Notes: generated by a model from the sequence alone, not told the origin. 64,000 bases of DNA from Osmia lignaria lignaria (GCF_051020975.1 NW_027478159.1:6278501-6342500), one strand, 5' to 3'. Counted from the stretch's first letter, positions 1-13,092 are shown. A program made the numbers and translations.

Positions 1-216
1 TCTGCACTAGTGCGAGCCGCAAATGCCACTTCCAGCTTAGCTGTGCAGAAGAAGAACAACAAGAAGAAGAAATATCTCGAAATATGTCCGTCAGGCCCCT
101 TCCCTAGAGATAAATATGCAAATATCTCGGAAACGAAGCGAGCTATGGCAAAATGTTAAGAGACCTTTTTTGTAGAGAATAAAGTTTCCTACTTTTTACG
201 TTCTATGATATTTTTT
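1..216 (+). repeat. Left partial monomer (right-hand two thirds of a unit)
   Basis: The window opens inside a monomer, at about monomer position 107. The piece runs to the first GATCAG at 217. It carries a CCCTAGAGATAAATATGC variant near 100-120, in which the usual CTTGAGATA reads CTAGAGATA. The array evidently continues beyond the window. Confidence 0.95.
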
Positions 217-538
217 GATCAGAAGCGTAGTTTTCGAGATATATCGAGATATTTAAAAGTTCCGAAGACGCACCAACATAATAGAGATACAGAAACACCG
301 TGGCCCCTTTCTTTGAGATAACTGTGCACTAGTGCGAGCCGCAAATGCCACTTCCAACTTAGCTGTGCAGAAGAAGAACAACAAGAAGAAGAAATATCTC
401 GAAATATGTCCGTCAGGCCCCTTCCCTTGAGATAAATCTGCAAATATCTCGGAAACGAAGCGAGCTATGGCAAAATGTTAAGAGACCTTTTTTGTAGAGA
501 ATTATGTTTCCTACAATTTATGTTTTATGATATTTTTT

Positions 539-3500
539 GATCAGAAGCGTAGTTTTCGAGATATATCGAGATATTTAAAAGTTCCGAAGCCGCACCAACA
601 TAATAGAGATACAGAAACACCGTGGCCCCTTTCTTTGAGATAACTCTGCTCTAGTGCGAGCTGCAAATGCCACTACCAGCTTAGCTGTGCAGAAGAAGAA
701 CAACAAGAAGAAGAAGTATCTCGAAATATGTCCGTCAGGCCCGTTCCTTTGAGCTGAATCTGCAAATATCTCGGAAACGAAGCGAGCTACGGCAAAATGT
801 TAAGAGACCTTTTTTGTAGAGAATAATGTTTCCTACAATTTACGTTCTATGATATTTTTTGATCAGAAGCGTAGTTTTCGAGATATATCGAGATATTTAA
901 AAGTTCCGAAGCCGCACCAACATAATAGAGATACAGAAACACCGTGGCCCCTTTCTTTGAGATAACTCTGCACTATTCCGAGCTGCAAATGCCACTTCCA
1001 GCTTAGCTGTGCAGAAGAAGAACAACAAGATGAAGAAATATCTCGAAATATGTCCGTCAGGCCCCTTCCCTTGAGATAAATCTGCAAATATCTCGGAAAC
1101 GAAGAGAGCTATGGCAAAATGTTAAGAGACCTTTTTTGTAGAGAATTAAGTTTCCTACTTTTCATGTTCTACCATATTTTTTGATCAGATGCGTAGTTCT
1201 CGAGATATATCTAGATATTTAAAAGTTCCGAAGCCGCACCAACATAATAGAGATACAGAAACACCGTGGCCCCTTTCTTTGAGATAACTCTGCACTATTG
1301 CGAGCTGTAAATGCCACTTCCAGCTTAGCTGTGCAGAAGAAGAACAACAAGAAGAAGAAATATCTCGAAATATGTCCGTCAGGCCCCTTCCCTTGAGATA
1401 AATCTGCAAATATCTCGGAAACGAAGCGAGCTATGGCAAAATGTTAAGAGACCTTTTTTGTAGAGAATTAAGTTTCCTACTTTTTATGTTCTATGATATT
1501 TTTTGATCAGAAGCGTAGTTTTCGAGATATATCGAGATATTTAAAAGTTCCGAAGCCGCACCAACATAATAGAGATACAGAAACACCTTGGCCCCTTTTG
1601 TTGAGATAACTCTGCACTAGTGCGAGCCGCAAATGCCACTTCCAGCTTAGCTGTGCAGAAGAAGAACAACAAGAAGAAGAAATATCTCGAAATATGTCCG
1701 TCAGGCCCCTTCCCTTGAGATAAATCTGCAAATATCTCGGAAACGAAGCGAGCTATGGCAAAATGTTAAGAGACCTTTTTTGTAGAGAATTAAGTTTCCT
1801 ACTTTTTATGTTCTATGATATTTTTTGATCAGATGCGTAGTTCTCGAGATATATCAAGATATTTAAAAGTTCCGAAGCCGCACCAACATAATAGAGATAC
1901 AGAAACACCGTGGCCCCTTTCTTTGAGATAACTCTGCACTATTGCGAGCTGTAAATGCCACTTCCAGCTTAGCTGTGCAGAGGAAGAACAACAAGAAGAA
2001 GAAGTATCTCGAAATATGTCCGTCAGGCCCGTTCCTTTGAGCTGAATCTGCAAATATCTCGGAAACGAAGCGAGCTATGGCAAAATGTTAAGAGACGTTT
2101 TTTGTAGAGAATTATGTTTCCTACAATTTATGTTCTATGATATTTTTTGATCAGAAGCGTAGTTTTTGAGATATATCGAGATATTTAAAAGTTCCGAAGC
2201 CGCACCAACATAATAGAGATACAGAAACACCGTGGCCCCTTTCTTTGAGATAACTCTGCACTAGTGCGAGCTGCAAATGCCACTTCCAGCTTAGCTGTGC
2301 AGAAGAAGAACAACAAGAAGAAGAAGTATCTCGAAATATGTCCGTCAGGCCCGTTCCTTTGAGCTGAATCTGCAAATATCTCGGAAACGAAGCGAGCTAC
2401 GGCAAAATGTTAAGAGACCTTTTTTGTAGAGAATAATGTTTCCTACAATTTACGTTCTATGATATTTTTTGATCAGAAGCGTAGTTTTCGAGATATATCG
2501 AGATATTTAAAAGTTCCGAAGCCGCACCAACATAATAGAGATACAGAAACACCGTGGCCCCTTTCTTTGAGATAACTCTGCACTATTCCGAGCTGCAAAT
2601 GCCACTTCCAGCTTAGCTGTGCAGAAGAAGAACAACAAGATGAAGAAATATCTCGAAATATGTCCGTCAGGCCCCTTCCCTTGAGATAAATCTGCAAATA
2701 TCTCGGAAACGAAGAGAGCTATGGCAAAATGTTAAGAGACCTTTTTTGTAGAGAATTAAGTTTCCTACTTTTCATGTTCTACCATATTTTTTGATCAGAT
2801 GCGTAGTTCTCGAGATATATCAAGATATTTAAAAGTTCCGAAGCCGCACCAACATAATAGAGATACAGAAACACCGTGGCCCCTTTCTTTGAGATAACTC
2901 TGCACTATTGCGAGCTGTAAATGCCACTTCCAGCTTAGCTGTGCAGAAGAAGAACAACAAGAAGAAGAAATATCTCGAAATATGTCCGTCAGGCCCCTTC
3001 CCTTGAGATAAATCTGCAAATATCTCGGAAACGAAGCGAGCTATGGCAAAATGTTAAGAGACCTTTTTTGTGGAGAATTAAGTTTCCTACTTTTTATGTT
3101 CGATGATATTTTTTGATCAGATGCGTAGTTCTCGAGATATATCAAGATATTTAAAAGTTCCGAAGCCGCACCAACATAATAGAGATACAGAAACACCGTG
3201 GCCCCTTTCTTTGAGATAACTCTGCACTATTGCGAGCTGTAAATGCCACTTCCAGCTTAGCTGTGCAGAAGAAGAACAACAAGAAGAAGAAATATCTCGA
3301 AATATGTCCGTCAGGCCCCTTCCCTTGAGATATATCTGCAAATATCTCGGAAACGAAGCGAGCTATGGCAAAATGTTGAGAGACCTTTTTTGTAGAGAAT
3401 TAAGTTTCCTACTTTTTATGTTCGATGATATTTTTTGATCAGATGCGTAGTTTTCGAGATATATCGAGATATTTAAAAGTTCCGAAGCCGCACCAACATA

Positions 3501-4402
3501 ATAGAGATACAGAAACACCGTGGCCCCTTTCTTTGAGATAACTCTGCACTAGTGCGAGCCGCAAATGCCACTTCCAGCTTAGCTGTGCAGAAGAAGAACA
3601 ACAAGAAGAAGAAATATCTCGAAATATGTCCGTCAGGCCCCTTCCCTTGAGATAAATCTGCAAATATCTCGGAAACGAAGCGAGCTATGGCAAAATGTTA
3701 AGAGACCTTTTTTGTAGAGAATTATGTTTCCTACAATTTATGTTTTATGATATTTTTTGATCAGAAGCGTAGTTTTCGAGATATATCGAGATATTTAAAA
3801 GTTCCGAAGCCGCACCAACATAATAGAGATACAGAAACACCGTGGCCCCTTTCTTTGAGATAACTCTGCACTAGTGCGAGCTGCAAATGCCACTACCAGC
3901 TTAGCTGTGCAGAAGAAGAACAACAAGAAGAAGAAGTATCTCGAAATATGTCCGTCAGGCCCGTTCCTTTGAGCTGAATCTGCAAATATCTCGGAAACGA
4001 AGCGAGCTATGGCAAAATGTTAAGGGACCTTTTTTGTAGAGAATAATGTTTCCTACAATTTGCGTCCTATGATATTTTTTGATCAGAAGCGTAGTTTTCG
4101 AGATATATCGAGATATTTAAAAGTTCCGAAGCCGCACCAACATAATAGAGATACAGAAACACCGTGGCCCCTTTCTTTGAGATAACTCTGCACTATTCCG
4201 AGCTGCAAATGCCACTTCCAGCTTAGCTGTGCAGAAGAAGAACAACAAGAAGAAGAAATATCTCGACATATGTCCGTCAGGCCCCTTCCCTTGAGATAAA
4301 TCAGCAAATATCTCGGAAACGAAGAGAGCTATGGCAAAATGTTAAGAGACCTTTTTTGTAGAGAATTAAGTTTCCTACTTTTTATGCTCTATGATATTAT
4401 TT
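539..4402 (+). repeat. Pentameric higher-order repeat, 1610 bp period
   Basis: A distinctive pair of neighbours recurs at 539-1182, 2149-2792 and 3759-4402, each exactly 1610 bp (5 monomers) apart. The first monomer has GAAGTATCTCG with GTTCCTTTGAGCTGAATC, and the second has CACTATTCCGAGCTGC. The first two copies continue into a third shared monomer, marked by a CTACCATATT change just upstream (about 1170 and 2780). The remaining monomers of the period are not in identical order, so later conversion has scrambled it. A monomer with GAAGACGCACC (217-538) recurs at 4724-5045. Confidence 0.8.
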
Positions 4403-4723
4403 GATCAGATGCGTAGTTCTCGAGATATATCAAGATATTTAAAAGTTCCGACGCCGCACCAACATAATAGAGATACAGAAACACCGTGGCCCCTTTCTTT
4501 GAGATAACTCTGCACTATTGCGAGCTGCAAATGCCATTCCAGCTTAGCTGTGCAGAGGAAGAACAACAAGAAGAAGAAATATCTCGAAATATGTCCGTCA
4601 GGCCAGTTCCTTTGAGCTGAATCTGCAAATATCTCGGAAACGAAGCGAGCTATGGCAAACTGTTAAGAGACGTTTTTTGTAGAGAATTATGTTTCCTACA
4701 ATTTATGTTCTATGATACTTTTC
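4403..4723 (+). repeat. Monomer with 1 bp deletion (321 bp), CCATTCC lineage
   Basis: GCCACTTCC is reduced to GCCATTCC at about 4533-4539. The same lesion with an ATGATATTATTTGATC leader is found in the monomers at 7621 and 10518, so these three share an ancestor. Confidence 0.93.
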
Positions 4724-6361
4724 GATCAGAAGCGTAGTTTTCGAGATATATCGAGATATTTAAAAGTTCCGAAGACGCACCAACATAATAGAGATACAGA
4801 AACACCGTGGCCCCTTTCTTTGAGATAACTGTGCACTAGTGCGAGCCGCAAATGCCACTTCCAGCTTAGCTGTGCAGAAGAAGAACAACAAGAAGAAGAA
4901 ATATCTCGAAATATGTCCGTCAGGCCCCTTCCCTTGATATAAATCTGCAAATATCTCGGAAACGAAGCGAGCTATGGCAAAATGTTAAGAGACCTTTTTT
5001 GTAGAGAATTAAGTTTCCTACTTTTTACGTTCTATGATATTTTTTGATCAGATGCGTAGTTCTCGAGATATATCAAGATATTTAAAAGTTCCGAAGCCGC
5101 ACCAACATAATAGAGATACAGAAACACCGTGGCCCCTTTCTTTGAGATAACTCTGCACTATTGCGAGCTGTAAATGCCACTTCCAGCTTAGCTGTGCAGA
5201 GGAAGAACAACAAGAAGAAGAAGTATCTCGAAATATGTCCGTCAGGCCCGTTCCTTTGAGCTGAATCTGCAAATATCTCGGAAACGAGGCGAGCTATGGC
5301 AAAATGTTAAGAGACGTTTTTTGTAGATAATTATGTTTCCTACAATTTATGTTCTATGATATTTTTTGATCAGAAGCGTAGTTTTCGAGATATATCGAGA
5401 TATTTAAAAGTTCCGAAGCCGCACCAACATAATAGAGATACAGAAACACCGTGGCCCCTTTCTTTGAGATAACTCTGCACTATTGCGAGCTGCAAATGCC
5501 ACTTCCAGCTTAGCTGTGCAGAGGAAGAACAACAAGAAGAAGAAGTATCTCGAAATATGTCCGTCAGGCCCGTTCCTTTGAGCTGAATCTGCAAATATCT
5601 CGGAAACGAAGCGAGCTATGGCAGAATGGTAAGAGACGTTTTTTGTAGAGAATTATGTTTCCTACAATTTATGTTCTATGATATTTTTTGATCAGAAGCG
5701 TAGTTTCCGAGATATATCGAGATATTTAAAAGTTCCGAAGCCGCACCAACATAATAGAGATACAGAAACACCGTGGCCCCTTTCTTTGAGATAACTCTGC
5801 ACTAGTGCGAGCCGCAAATGCCACTTCCAGCTTAGCTGTGCAGAAGAAGAACAACAAGAAGAAGAAATATCTCGAAATATGTCCGTCAGGCCCCTTCCCT
5901 TGAGATAAATCTGCAAATATCTCGGAAACGAAGCGAGCTATGGCAAAATGTTAAGAGACCTTTTTTGTAGAGAATTATGTTTCCTACAATTTATGTTCTA
6001 TGATATTTTTTGATCAGAAGCGTAGTTTTCGAGATATATCGAGATATTTAAAAGTTCCGAAGCCGCACCAACATAATAGAGATACAGAAACACCGTGGCC
6101 CCTTTCTTTGAGATAACTCTGCACTAGTGCGAGCTGCAAATGCCACTTCCAGCTTAGCTGTGCAGAAGAAGAACAACAAGAAGAAGAAGTATCTCGAAAT
6201 ATGTCCGTCAGGCCCGTTCCTTTGAGCTGAATCTGCAAATATCTCGGAAACGAAGCGAGCTATGGCAAAATGTTAAGAGACCTTTTTTGTAGAGAATAAT
6301 GTTTCCTACAATTTACGTTCTACGATATTTTTTGATCAGAAGCGTAGTTTTCGAGATATAT
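4724..6361 (+). repeat. Mixed class A/B monomers rich in the GAGCTGAATC variant
   Basis: Five monomers and the start of a sixth, all 322 bp. Three of them (5046, 5368, 6012) carry the variant in which the GAGATAAATC box reads GAGCTGAATC together with GAAGTATCTCG. This subtype is common in the first 22 kb and rare to the right, where it appears only at about 40.75 and 47.5 kb as part of copied blocks. No clear higher-order period is visible here. Confidence 0.75.
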
Positions 6362-7888
6362 CAAGATATTTAAAAGTTCCGAAGCCGCACCAACATAATA
6401 GAGATACAGAAACACCGTGGCCCCTTTCTTTGAGATAACTCTGCACTATTGCGAGCTGTAAATGCCACTTCCAGCTTAGCTGTGCAGAAGAAGAACAACA
6501 AGAAGAAGAAATATCTCGAAATATGTCCGTGAGGCCCCTTCCCTTGAGATATATCTGCAAATATCTCGGAAACGAAGCGAGCTATGGCAAAATGTTAAGA
6601 GACCTTTTTTGTAGAGAATTATGTTTCCTACAATTTATGTTCTATGATATTTTTTGATCAGAAGCGTAGTTTTCGAGATATATCGAGATATTTAAAAGTT
6701 CCGAAGCCGCACCAACATAATAGAGATACAGAAACACCGTGCCCCTTTCTCTGAGATAACTATGCACTAGTGCGAGCCGCAAATGCCACTTCCAGCTTAG
6801 CTGTGCAGAAGAAGAACAACAAGAAGAAGAAATATCTCGAAATATGTCCGTCAGGCCCCTTCCCTTGAGATAAATATGCAAATATCTCGGAAACGAAGCG
6901 AGCTATGGCAAAATGTTAAGAGACCTTTTTTGTAGAGAATTATGCTTCCTACAATTTATGTTCTATGATATTTTTTGATCAGAAGCGTAGTTTTCGAGAT
7001 ATATCGAGATATTTAAAAGTTCCGAAGCCGCACCAACATAATAGAGATACAGAAACACCGTGGCCCCTTTCGTTGAGATAACTCTGCACTAGTGCGAGCC
7101 GCAAATGCCACTTCCAGCTTAGCTGTGCAGAAGAAGAACAACAAGAAGAAGAAATATCTCGAAATATGTCCGTTAGGCCCCTTCCCTTGAGATAAATCTG
7201 CAAATATCTCGGAAACGAAGCGAGCTATGGCAAAATGTTAAGAGACCTTTTTTGTAGAGAATTAGGTTTCCTACTTTTCATGTTCTATGATATTTTTTGA
7301 TCAGATGCGTAGTTCTCGAGATATATCAAGATATTTAAAAGTTCCGAAGCCGCACCAACATAATAGAGATACAGAAACACCGTGGCCCCTTTCTTTGAGA
7401 TAACTCTGCACTATTGCGAGCTGTAAATGCCACTTCCTGCTTACCTGTGCAGAAGAAGAACAACAAGAAGAAGAAATATCTCGAAATATGTCCGTGAGGC
7501 CCCTTCCCTTGAGATATATCTGCAAATATCTCGGAAACGAAGCGAGCTATGGCAAAATGTTAAGAGACCTTTTTTGTAGAGAATTAAGTTTCCTACTTTT
7601 TATGTTCTATGATATTATTTGATCAGATGCGTAGTTCTCGAGATATATCAAGATATTTAAAAGTTCCGAAGCCGCACCAACATAATAGAGATACAGAAAC
7701 ACCGTGGCCCCTTTCTTTGAGATAACTCTGCACTATTGCGAGCTGCAAATGCCATTCCAGCTTAGCTGTGCAGAGGAAGAACAACAAGAAGAAGAAATAT
7801 CTCGAAATATGTCCGTCAGGCCAGTTCCTTTGAGCTGAATCTGCAAATATCTCGGAAACGAAGCGAGCTATGGCAAAATGTTAAGAGA
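6362..7888 (+). repeat. Segmental duplication, copy 1 (partner 9259-10784)
   Basis: About 1.5 kb recurs at an offset of 2897 bp (9 monomers less 1 base). Shared rare markers in order: GTGCCCC deletion with TCTCTGAG, GCTTCCTACAA, TTTCGTTGAG, ATTAGGTTTCC, CTTACCTGTGC, ATTATTTGATC and the GCCATTCC deletion. Visible differences are few, such as CTATGCACTAG against CTCTGCACTAG, and CTGCTTACC against CAGCTTACC. Boundaries are approximate, set where markers stop agreeing. Confidence 0.88.
6656..6976 (+). repeat. Monomer with 1 bp deletion, GTGCCCC lineage
   Basis: One G is missing from GTGGCCCC at about 6741, with TCTCTGAG just after. The twin is at 9553-9873, inside the duplicated block. Confidence 0.93.
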
Positions 7889-7941
7889 CGTTTTTTGTAG
7901 AGAATTATGTTTCCTACAATTTATCTTCTATGATATTTTTT
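7621..7941 (+). repeat. Monomer with 1 bp deletion, CCATTCC lineage
   Basis: The same GCCATTCC lesion as at 4533, here at about 7751-7758, with the ATTATTTGATC leader and the GCCAGTTCC variant. Confidence 0.93.
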
Positions 7942-8907
7942 GATCAGATGCGTAGTTCTCGAGATATATCAAGATATTTAAAAGTTCCGAAGCCGCACCA
8001 ACATAATAGAGATACAGAAACACCGTGGCCCCTTTCTTTGAGATAACTCTGCACTAGTGCGAGCCGCAAATGCCACTTGCAGCTTAGCTGTGCAGAAGAA
8101 GAACAACAAGAAGAAGAAATATCTCGAAATATGTCCGTCAGGCCCCTTCCCTTGAGATAAATCTGCAAATATCTCGGAAACGAAGCGAGCTATGGCAAAA
8201 TGTTAAGAGACCTTTTTTGTAGAGAATTATGTTTCCTACAATTTATGTTCTGTGATATTTTTTGATCAGAAGCGTAGTTTTCGAGATATATCGAGATATT
8301 TAAAAGTTCCGAAGCCGCACCAACATAATAGAGATACAGAAACACCGTGGCCCCTTTCTTTGAGATAACTCTGCACTAGTGCGAGCTGCAAATGCCACTT
8401 CCAGCTTAGCTGTGCAGAAGAAGAACAACAAGAAGAAGAAATATCTCGAAATATGTCCGTCAGGCCCCTTCCCTTGAGATAAATCTGCAAATATCTCGGA
8501 AACGAAGCGAGCTATGGCAAAATGTTAAGAGACCTTTTTTGTAGAGAATTAAGTTTCCTACTTTTTATGTTCTATGATATTTTTTGATCAGATGCGTAGT
8601 TCTCGAGATATATCAAGATATTTAAAAGTTCCGAAGCCGCACCAACATAATAGAGATACAGAAACACCGTGGCCCCTTTCTTTGAGATAACTCTGCACTA
8701 TTGCGAGCTGCAAATGCCACTTCCAGCTTAGCTGTGCAGAGGAAGAACAACAAGAAGAAGAAGTATCTCGAAATATGTCCGTCAGGCCCGTTCCTTTGAG
8801 CTGAATCTGCAAATATCTCGGAAACGAAGCGAGCTATGGCAAAATGTTAAGAGACGTTTTTTGTAGAGAATTATGTTTCCTACAATTTATGTTCTATGAT
8901 ATTTTTT

Positions 8908-9230
8908 GATCAGAAGCGTAGTTTTCGAGATATATCGAGATATTTAAAAGTTCCGAAGCCGCACCAACATAATAGAGATACAGAAACACCGTGGCCCCTT
9001 TCTTTGAGATAACTCTGCACTAGTGCGAGCCGCAAATGCCACTTCCAGCTTAGCTGTGCAAGAAGAAGAACAACAAGAAGAAGAAATATCTCGAAATATG
9101 TCCGCCAGGCCCCTTCCCTTGAGATGAATCTGCAAATATCTCGGAAACGAAGCGAGCTATGGCAAAATGTTAAGAGACGTTTTTTGTAGAGAATTATGTT
9201 TCCTACAATTTATGTTCTATGATATTTTAT
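8908..9230 (+). repeat. Monomer with 1 bp insertion (323 bp)
   Basis: An extra A at about 9060-9061 turns GTGCAGAAG into GTGCAAGAAG at the edge of the purine tract. A similar insertion occurs at about 32531 in a different monomer background, so it may be recurrent. Confidence 0.92.
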
Positions 9231-9258
9231 GATCAGAAGCGTAGTTTTCGAGATATAT

Positions 9259-10784
9259 CGAGATATTTAAAAGTTCCGAAGCCGCACCAACATAATAGAG
9301 ATACAGAAACACCGTGGCCCCTTTCTTTGAGATAACTCTGCACTATTGCGAGCTGTAAATGCCACTTCCAGCTTAGCTGTGCAGAAGAAGAACAACAAGA
9401 AGAAGAAATATCTCGAAATATGTCCGTGAGGCCCCTTCCCTTGAGATATATCTGCAAATATCTCGGAAACGAAGCGAGCTATGGCAAAATGTTAAGAGAC
9501 CTTTTTTGTAGAGAATTATGTTTCCTACAATTTATGTTCTATGATATTTTTTGATCAGAAGCGTAGTTTTCGAGATATATCGAGATATTTAAAAGTTCCG
9601 AAGCCGCACCAACATAATAGAGATACAGAAACACCGTGCCCCTTTCTCTGAGATAACTCTGCACTAGTGAGAGCCGCAAATGCCACTTCCAGCTTAGCTG
9701 TGCAGAAGAAGAACAACAAGAAGAAGAAATATCTCGAAATATGTCCGTCAGGCCCCTTCCCTTGAGATAAATATGCAAATATCTCGGAAACGAAGCGAGC
9801 TATGGCAAAATGTTAAGAGACCTTTTTTGTAGAGAATTATGCTTCCTACAATTTATGTTCTATGATATTTTTTGATCAGAAGCGTAGTTTTCGAGATATA
9901 TCGAGATATTTAAAAGTTCCGAAGCCGCACCAACATAATAGAGATACAGAAACACCGTGGCCCCTTTCGTTGAGATAACTCTGCACTAGTGCGAGCCGCA
10001 AATGCCACTTCCAGCTTAGCTGTGCAGAAGAAGAACAACAAGAAGAAGAAATATCTCGAAATATGTCCGTTAGGCCCCTTCCCTTGAGATAAATCTGCAA
10101 ATATCTCGGAAACGAAGCGAGCTATGGCAAAATGTTAAGAGACCTTTTTTGTAGAGAATTAGGTTTCCTACTTTTCATGTTCTATGATATTTTTTGATCA
10201 GATGCGTAGTTCTCGAGATATATCAAGATATTTAAAAGTTCCGAAGCCGCACCAACATAATAGAGATACAGAAACACCGTGGCCCCTTTCTTTGAGATAA
10301 CTCTGCACTATTGCGAGCTGTAAATGCCACTTCCAGCTTACCTGTGCAGAAGAAGAACAACAAGAAGAAGAAATATCTCGAAATATGTCCGTGAGGCCCC
10401 TTCCCTTGAGATATATCTGCAAATATCTCGGAAACGAAGCGAGCTATGGCAAAATGTTAAGAGACCTTTTTTGTAGAGAATTAAGTTTCCTACTTTTTAT
10501 GTTCTATGATATTATTTGATCAGATGCGTAGGTCTCGAGATATATCAAGATATTTAAAAGTTCCGAAGCCGCACCAACATAATAGAGATACAGAAACACC
10601 GTGGCCCCTTTCTTTGAGATAACTCTGCACTATTGCGAGCTGCAAATGCCATTCCAGCTTAGCTGTGCAGAGGAAGAACAACAAGAAGAAGAAATATCTC
10701 GAAATATGTCCGTCAGGCCAGTTCCTTTGAGCTGAATCTGCAAATATCTCGGAAACGAAGCGAGCTATGGCAAAATGTTAAGAG
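9259..10784 (+). repeat. Segmental duplication, copy 2 (partner 6362-7888)
   Basis: Carries the same ordered set of private markers as copy 1. Copy 2 differs by GTAGGTCTCG at about 10530 and by joining a GACCTTTTTTG tail after about 10785, where copy 1 has GACGTTTTTTG. The four monomers between the copies (about 7.9-9.2 kb) lack the markers, so this is a non-adjacent or later-interrupted duplication. Confidence 0.88.
9553..9873 (+). repeat. Monomer with 1 bp deletion, GTGCCCC lineage
   Basis: Twin of 6656-6976. The missing G is at about 9638. Confidence 0.93.
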
Positions 10785-10838
10785 ACCTTTTTTGTAGAGA
10801 ATAATGTTTCCTACAATTTACGTTCTATGATATTTTTT
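10518..10838 (+). repeat. Monomer with 1 bp deletion, CCATTCC lineage
   Basis: The third member of the lineage, with the lesion at about 10648-10655. It is the twin of 7621-7941 within the duplicated block. Confidence 0.93.
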
Positions 10839-10962
10839 GATCAGAAGCGTAGTTTTCGAGATATATCGAGATATTTAAAAGTTCCGAAGCCGCACCAACA
10901 TAATAGAGATACAGAAACACCGTGACCCCTTTCTTTGAGATAACTCTGCACTATTGCGAGCT

Positions 10963-10981
10963 GGAAATGCCACTTCCAGTT
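10963..10981. other. CTGGAA-7 nt-TTCCAG inverted repeat (variant hairpin)
   Basis: In this monomer subtype two linked changes, C to G before GAAATGCC and C to T after TTCCAG, create a 6 bp stem with a 7-nt loop and at the same time abolish the CAGCTTAGCTG inverted repeat of the common type. The subtype occurs in 16 monomers (starts 10839, 11805, 12449, 19533, 33990, 34956, 35922, 38498, 41716, 43004, 45258, 46531, 57126, 57770, 60346, 63245). Any structural role is inference. Confidence 0.75.
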
Positions 10982-12770
10982 TAGCTGTGCAGAAGAAGAA
11001 CAACAAGAAGAAGAAATATCTCGAAATATGTCCGCTAGGCCCCTTCCCTTGAGATAAATCTGCAAATATCTCGGAAACGAAGCGAGCTATGGCAAAATGT
11101 TAAGAGACCTTTTTTGTAGAGAATTAAGTTTCCTACTTTTCATGTTCTATGATATTTTTTGATCAGATGCGTAGTTCTCGAGATATATCAAGATATTTAA
11201 AAGTTCCGAAGCCGCACCAACATAATAGAGATACAGAAACACCGTGGCCCCTTTCTTTGAGATAACTCTGCACTATTGCGAGCTGTAAATGCCACTTCCA
11301 GCTTAGCTGTGCAGAAGAAGAACAACAAGAAGAAGAAATATCTCGAAATATGTCCGTGAGGCCCCTTCCCTTGAGATAAATCTGCAAATATCTCGGAAAC
11401 GAAGCGAGCTATGGCAAAATGTTAAGAGACCTTTTTTGTAGAGAATTATGTTTCCTACAATTTATGTTGTATGATATTTTTTGATCAGAGGCGTAGTTTT
11501 CGAGATATATCGAGATATTTAAAAGTTCCGAAGCCGCACCAACATAATAGAGATACAGAAACACCGTGGCCCCTTTCTTTGAGATAACTCTGCACTAGTG
11601 CGAGCTGCAAATGCCACTTCCAGCTTAGCTGTGCAGAAGAAGAACAACAAGAAGAAGAAGTATCTCGAAATATGTCCGTCAGGCCCGTTCCTTTGAGCTG
11701 AATCTGCAAATATCTCGGAAACGAAGCGAGCTATGGCAAAATGTTAAGAGACCTTTTTTGTAGAGAATAATGTTTCCTACAATTTACGTTCTATGATATT
11801 TTTTGATCAGAAGCGTAGTTTTCGAGATATATCGAGATATTTAAAAGTTCCGAAGCCGCACCAACATAATAGAGATACAGAAACACCGTGACCCCTTTCT
11901 TTGAGATAACTCTGCACTATTGCGAGCTGGAAATGCCACTTCCAGTTTAGCTGTGCAGAAGAAGAACAACAAGAAGAAGAAATATCTCGAAATATGTCCG
12001 TTAGGCCCCTTCCCTTGAGATAAATCTGCAAATATCTCGGAAACGAAGCGAGCTATGGCAAAATGTTAAGAGACCTTTTTTGTAGAGAATTAAGTTTCCT
12101 ACTTTTCATGTTCTATGATATTTTTTGATCAGATGCGTAGTTCTCGAGATATATCAAGATATTTAAAAGTTCCGAAGCCGCACCAACATAATAGAGATAC
12201 AGAAACACCGTGGCCCCTTTCTTTGAGATAACTCTGCACTATTGCGAGCTGTAAATGCCACTTCCAGCTTAGCTGTGCAGAAGAAGAACAACAAGAAGAA
12301 GAAATATCTCGAAATATGTCCGTCAGGCCAGTTCCTTTGAGCTGAATCTGCAAATATCTCGGAAACGAAGCGAGCTATGGCAAAATGTTAAGAGACGTTT
12401 TTTGTAGAGAATTATGTTTCCTACAATTTATCTTCTATGATATTTTTTGATCAGATGCGTAGTTCTCGAGATATATCGAGATATTTAAAAGTTCCGAAGC
12501 CGCACCAACATAATAGAGATACAGAAACACCGTGACCCCTTTCTTTGAGATAACTCTGCACTATTGCGAGCTGGAAATGCCACTTCCAGTTTAGCTGTGC
12601 AGAAGAAGAACAACAAGAAGAAGAAATATCTCGAAATATGTCCGTTAGGCCCCTTCCCTTGAGATAAATCTGCAAATATCTCGGAAACGAAGCGAGCTAT
12701 GGCAAAATGTTAAGAGACCTTTTTTGTAGAGAATTAAGTTTCCTACTTTTCATGTTCTATGATATTTTTT

Positions 12771-13092
12771 GATCAGATGCGTAGTTCTCGAGATATATCA
12801 AGATATTTAAAAGTTCCGAAGCCGCACCAACATAATAGAGATACAGAAACACCGTGGCCCCTTTCTTTGAGATAACTCTGCACTATTGCGAGCTGTAAAT
12901 GCCACTTCCAGCTTAGCTGTGCAGAAGAAGAACAACAAGAAGAAGAAATATCTCGAAATATGTCCGTGAGGCCCCTTCCCTTGAGATAAATCTGCAAATA
13001 TCTCGGAAACGAAGCGAGCTATGGCAAAATGTTAAGAGACCTTTTTTGTAGAGAATTAAGTTTCCTACTTTTCATGTTCTATGATATTTTTT
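12771..13092 (+). repeat. Reference class B monomer (322 bp)
   Basis: Class B has T at position 8, C at 17 and A at 30. The change at 17 creates a CTCGAG palindrome beside the first GAGATA box, and the change at 30 breaks the second box to CAAGATA. Class B monomers usually also have T at position 116 (CACTATTG, losing the ACTAGT palindrome) and T at 124 (AGCTG for AGCCG). They are usually preceded by a TTAAGTTTCCTACTTTTT-type end rather than TTATGTTTCCTACAATTT. Linkage is incomplete: many monomers combine an A head with a B tail or the reverse, which indicates recombination or conversion within monomers. Confidence 0.88.

Noticed and set aside
219..443. A 74-codon open frame on the minus strand repeated in most monomers, as a conserved small protein family
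   Set aside because: The start codon is TTG in essentially every copy, with a TAG stop a few codons upstream and no ATG in the frame of the common type. It is broken by the 1 bp indels that define monomer lineages. Its conservation is just the conservation of the repeat. No ribosomal context or domain is visible.
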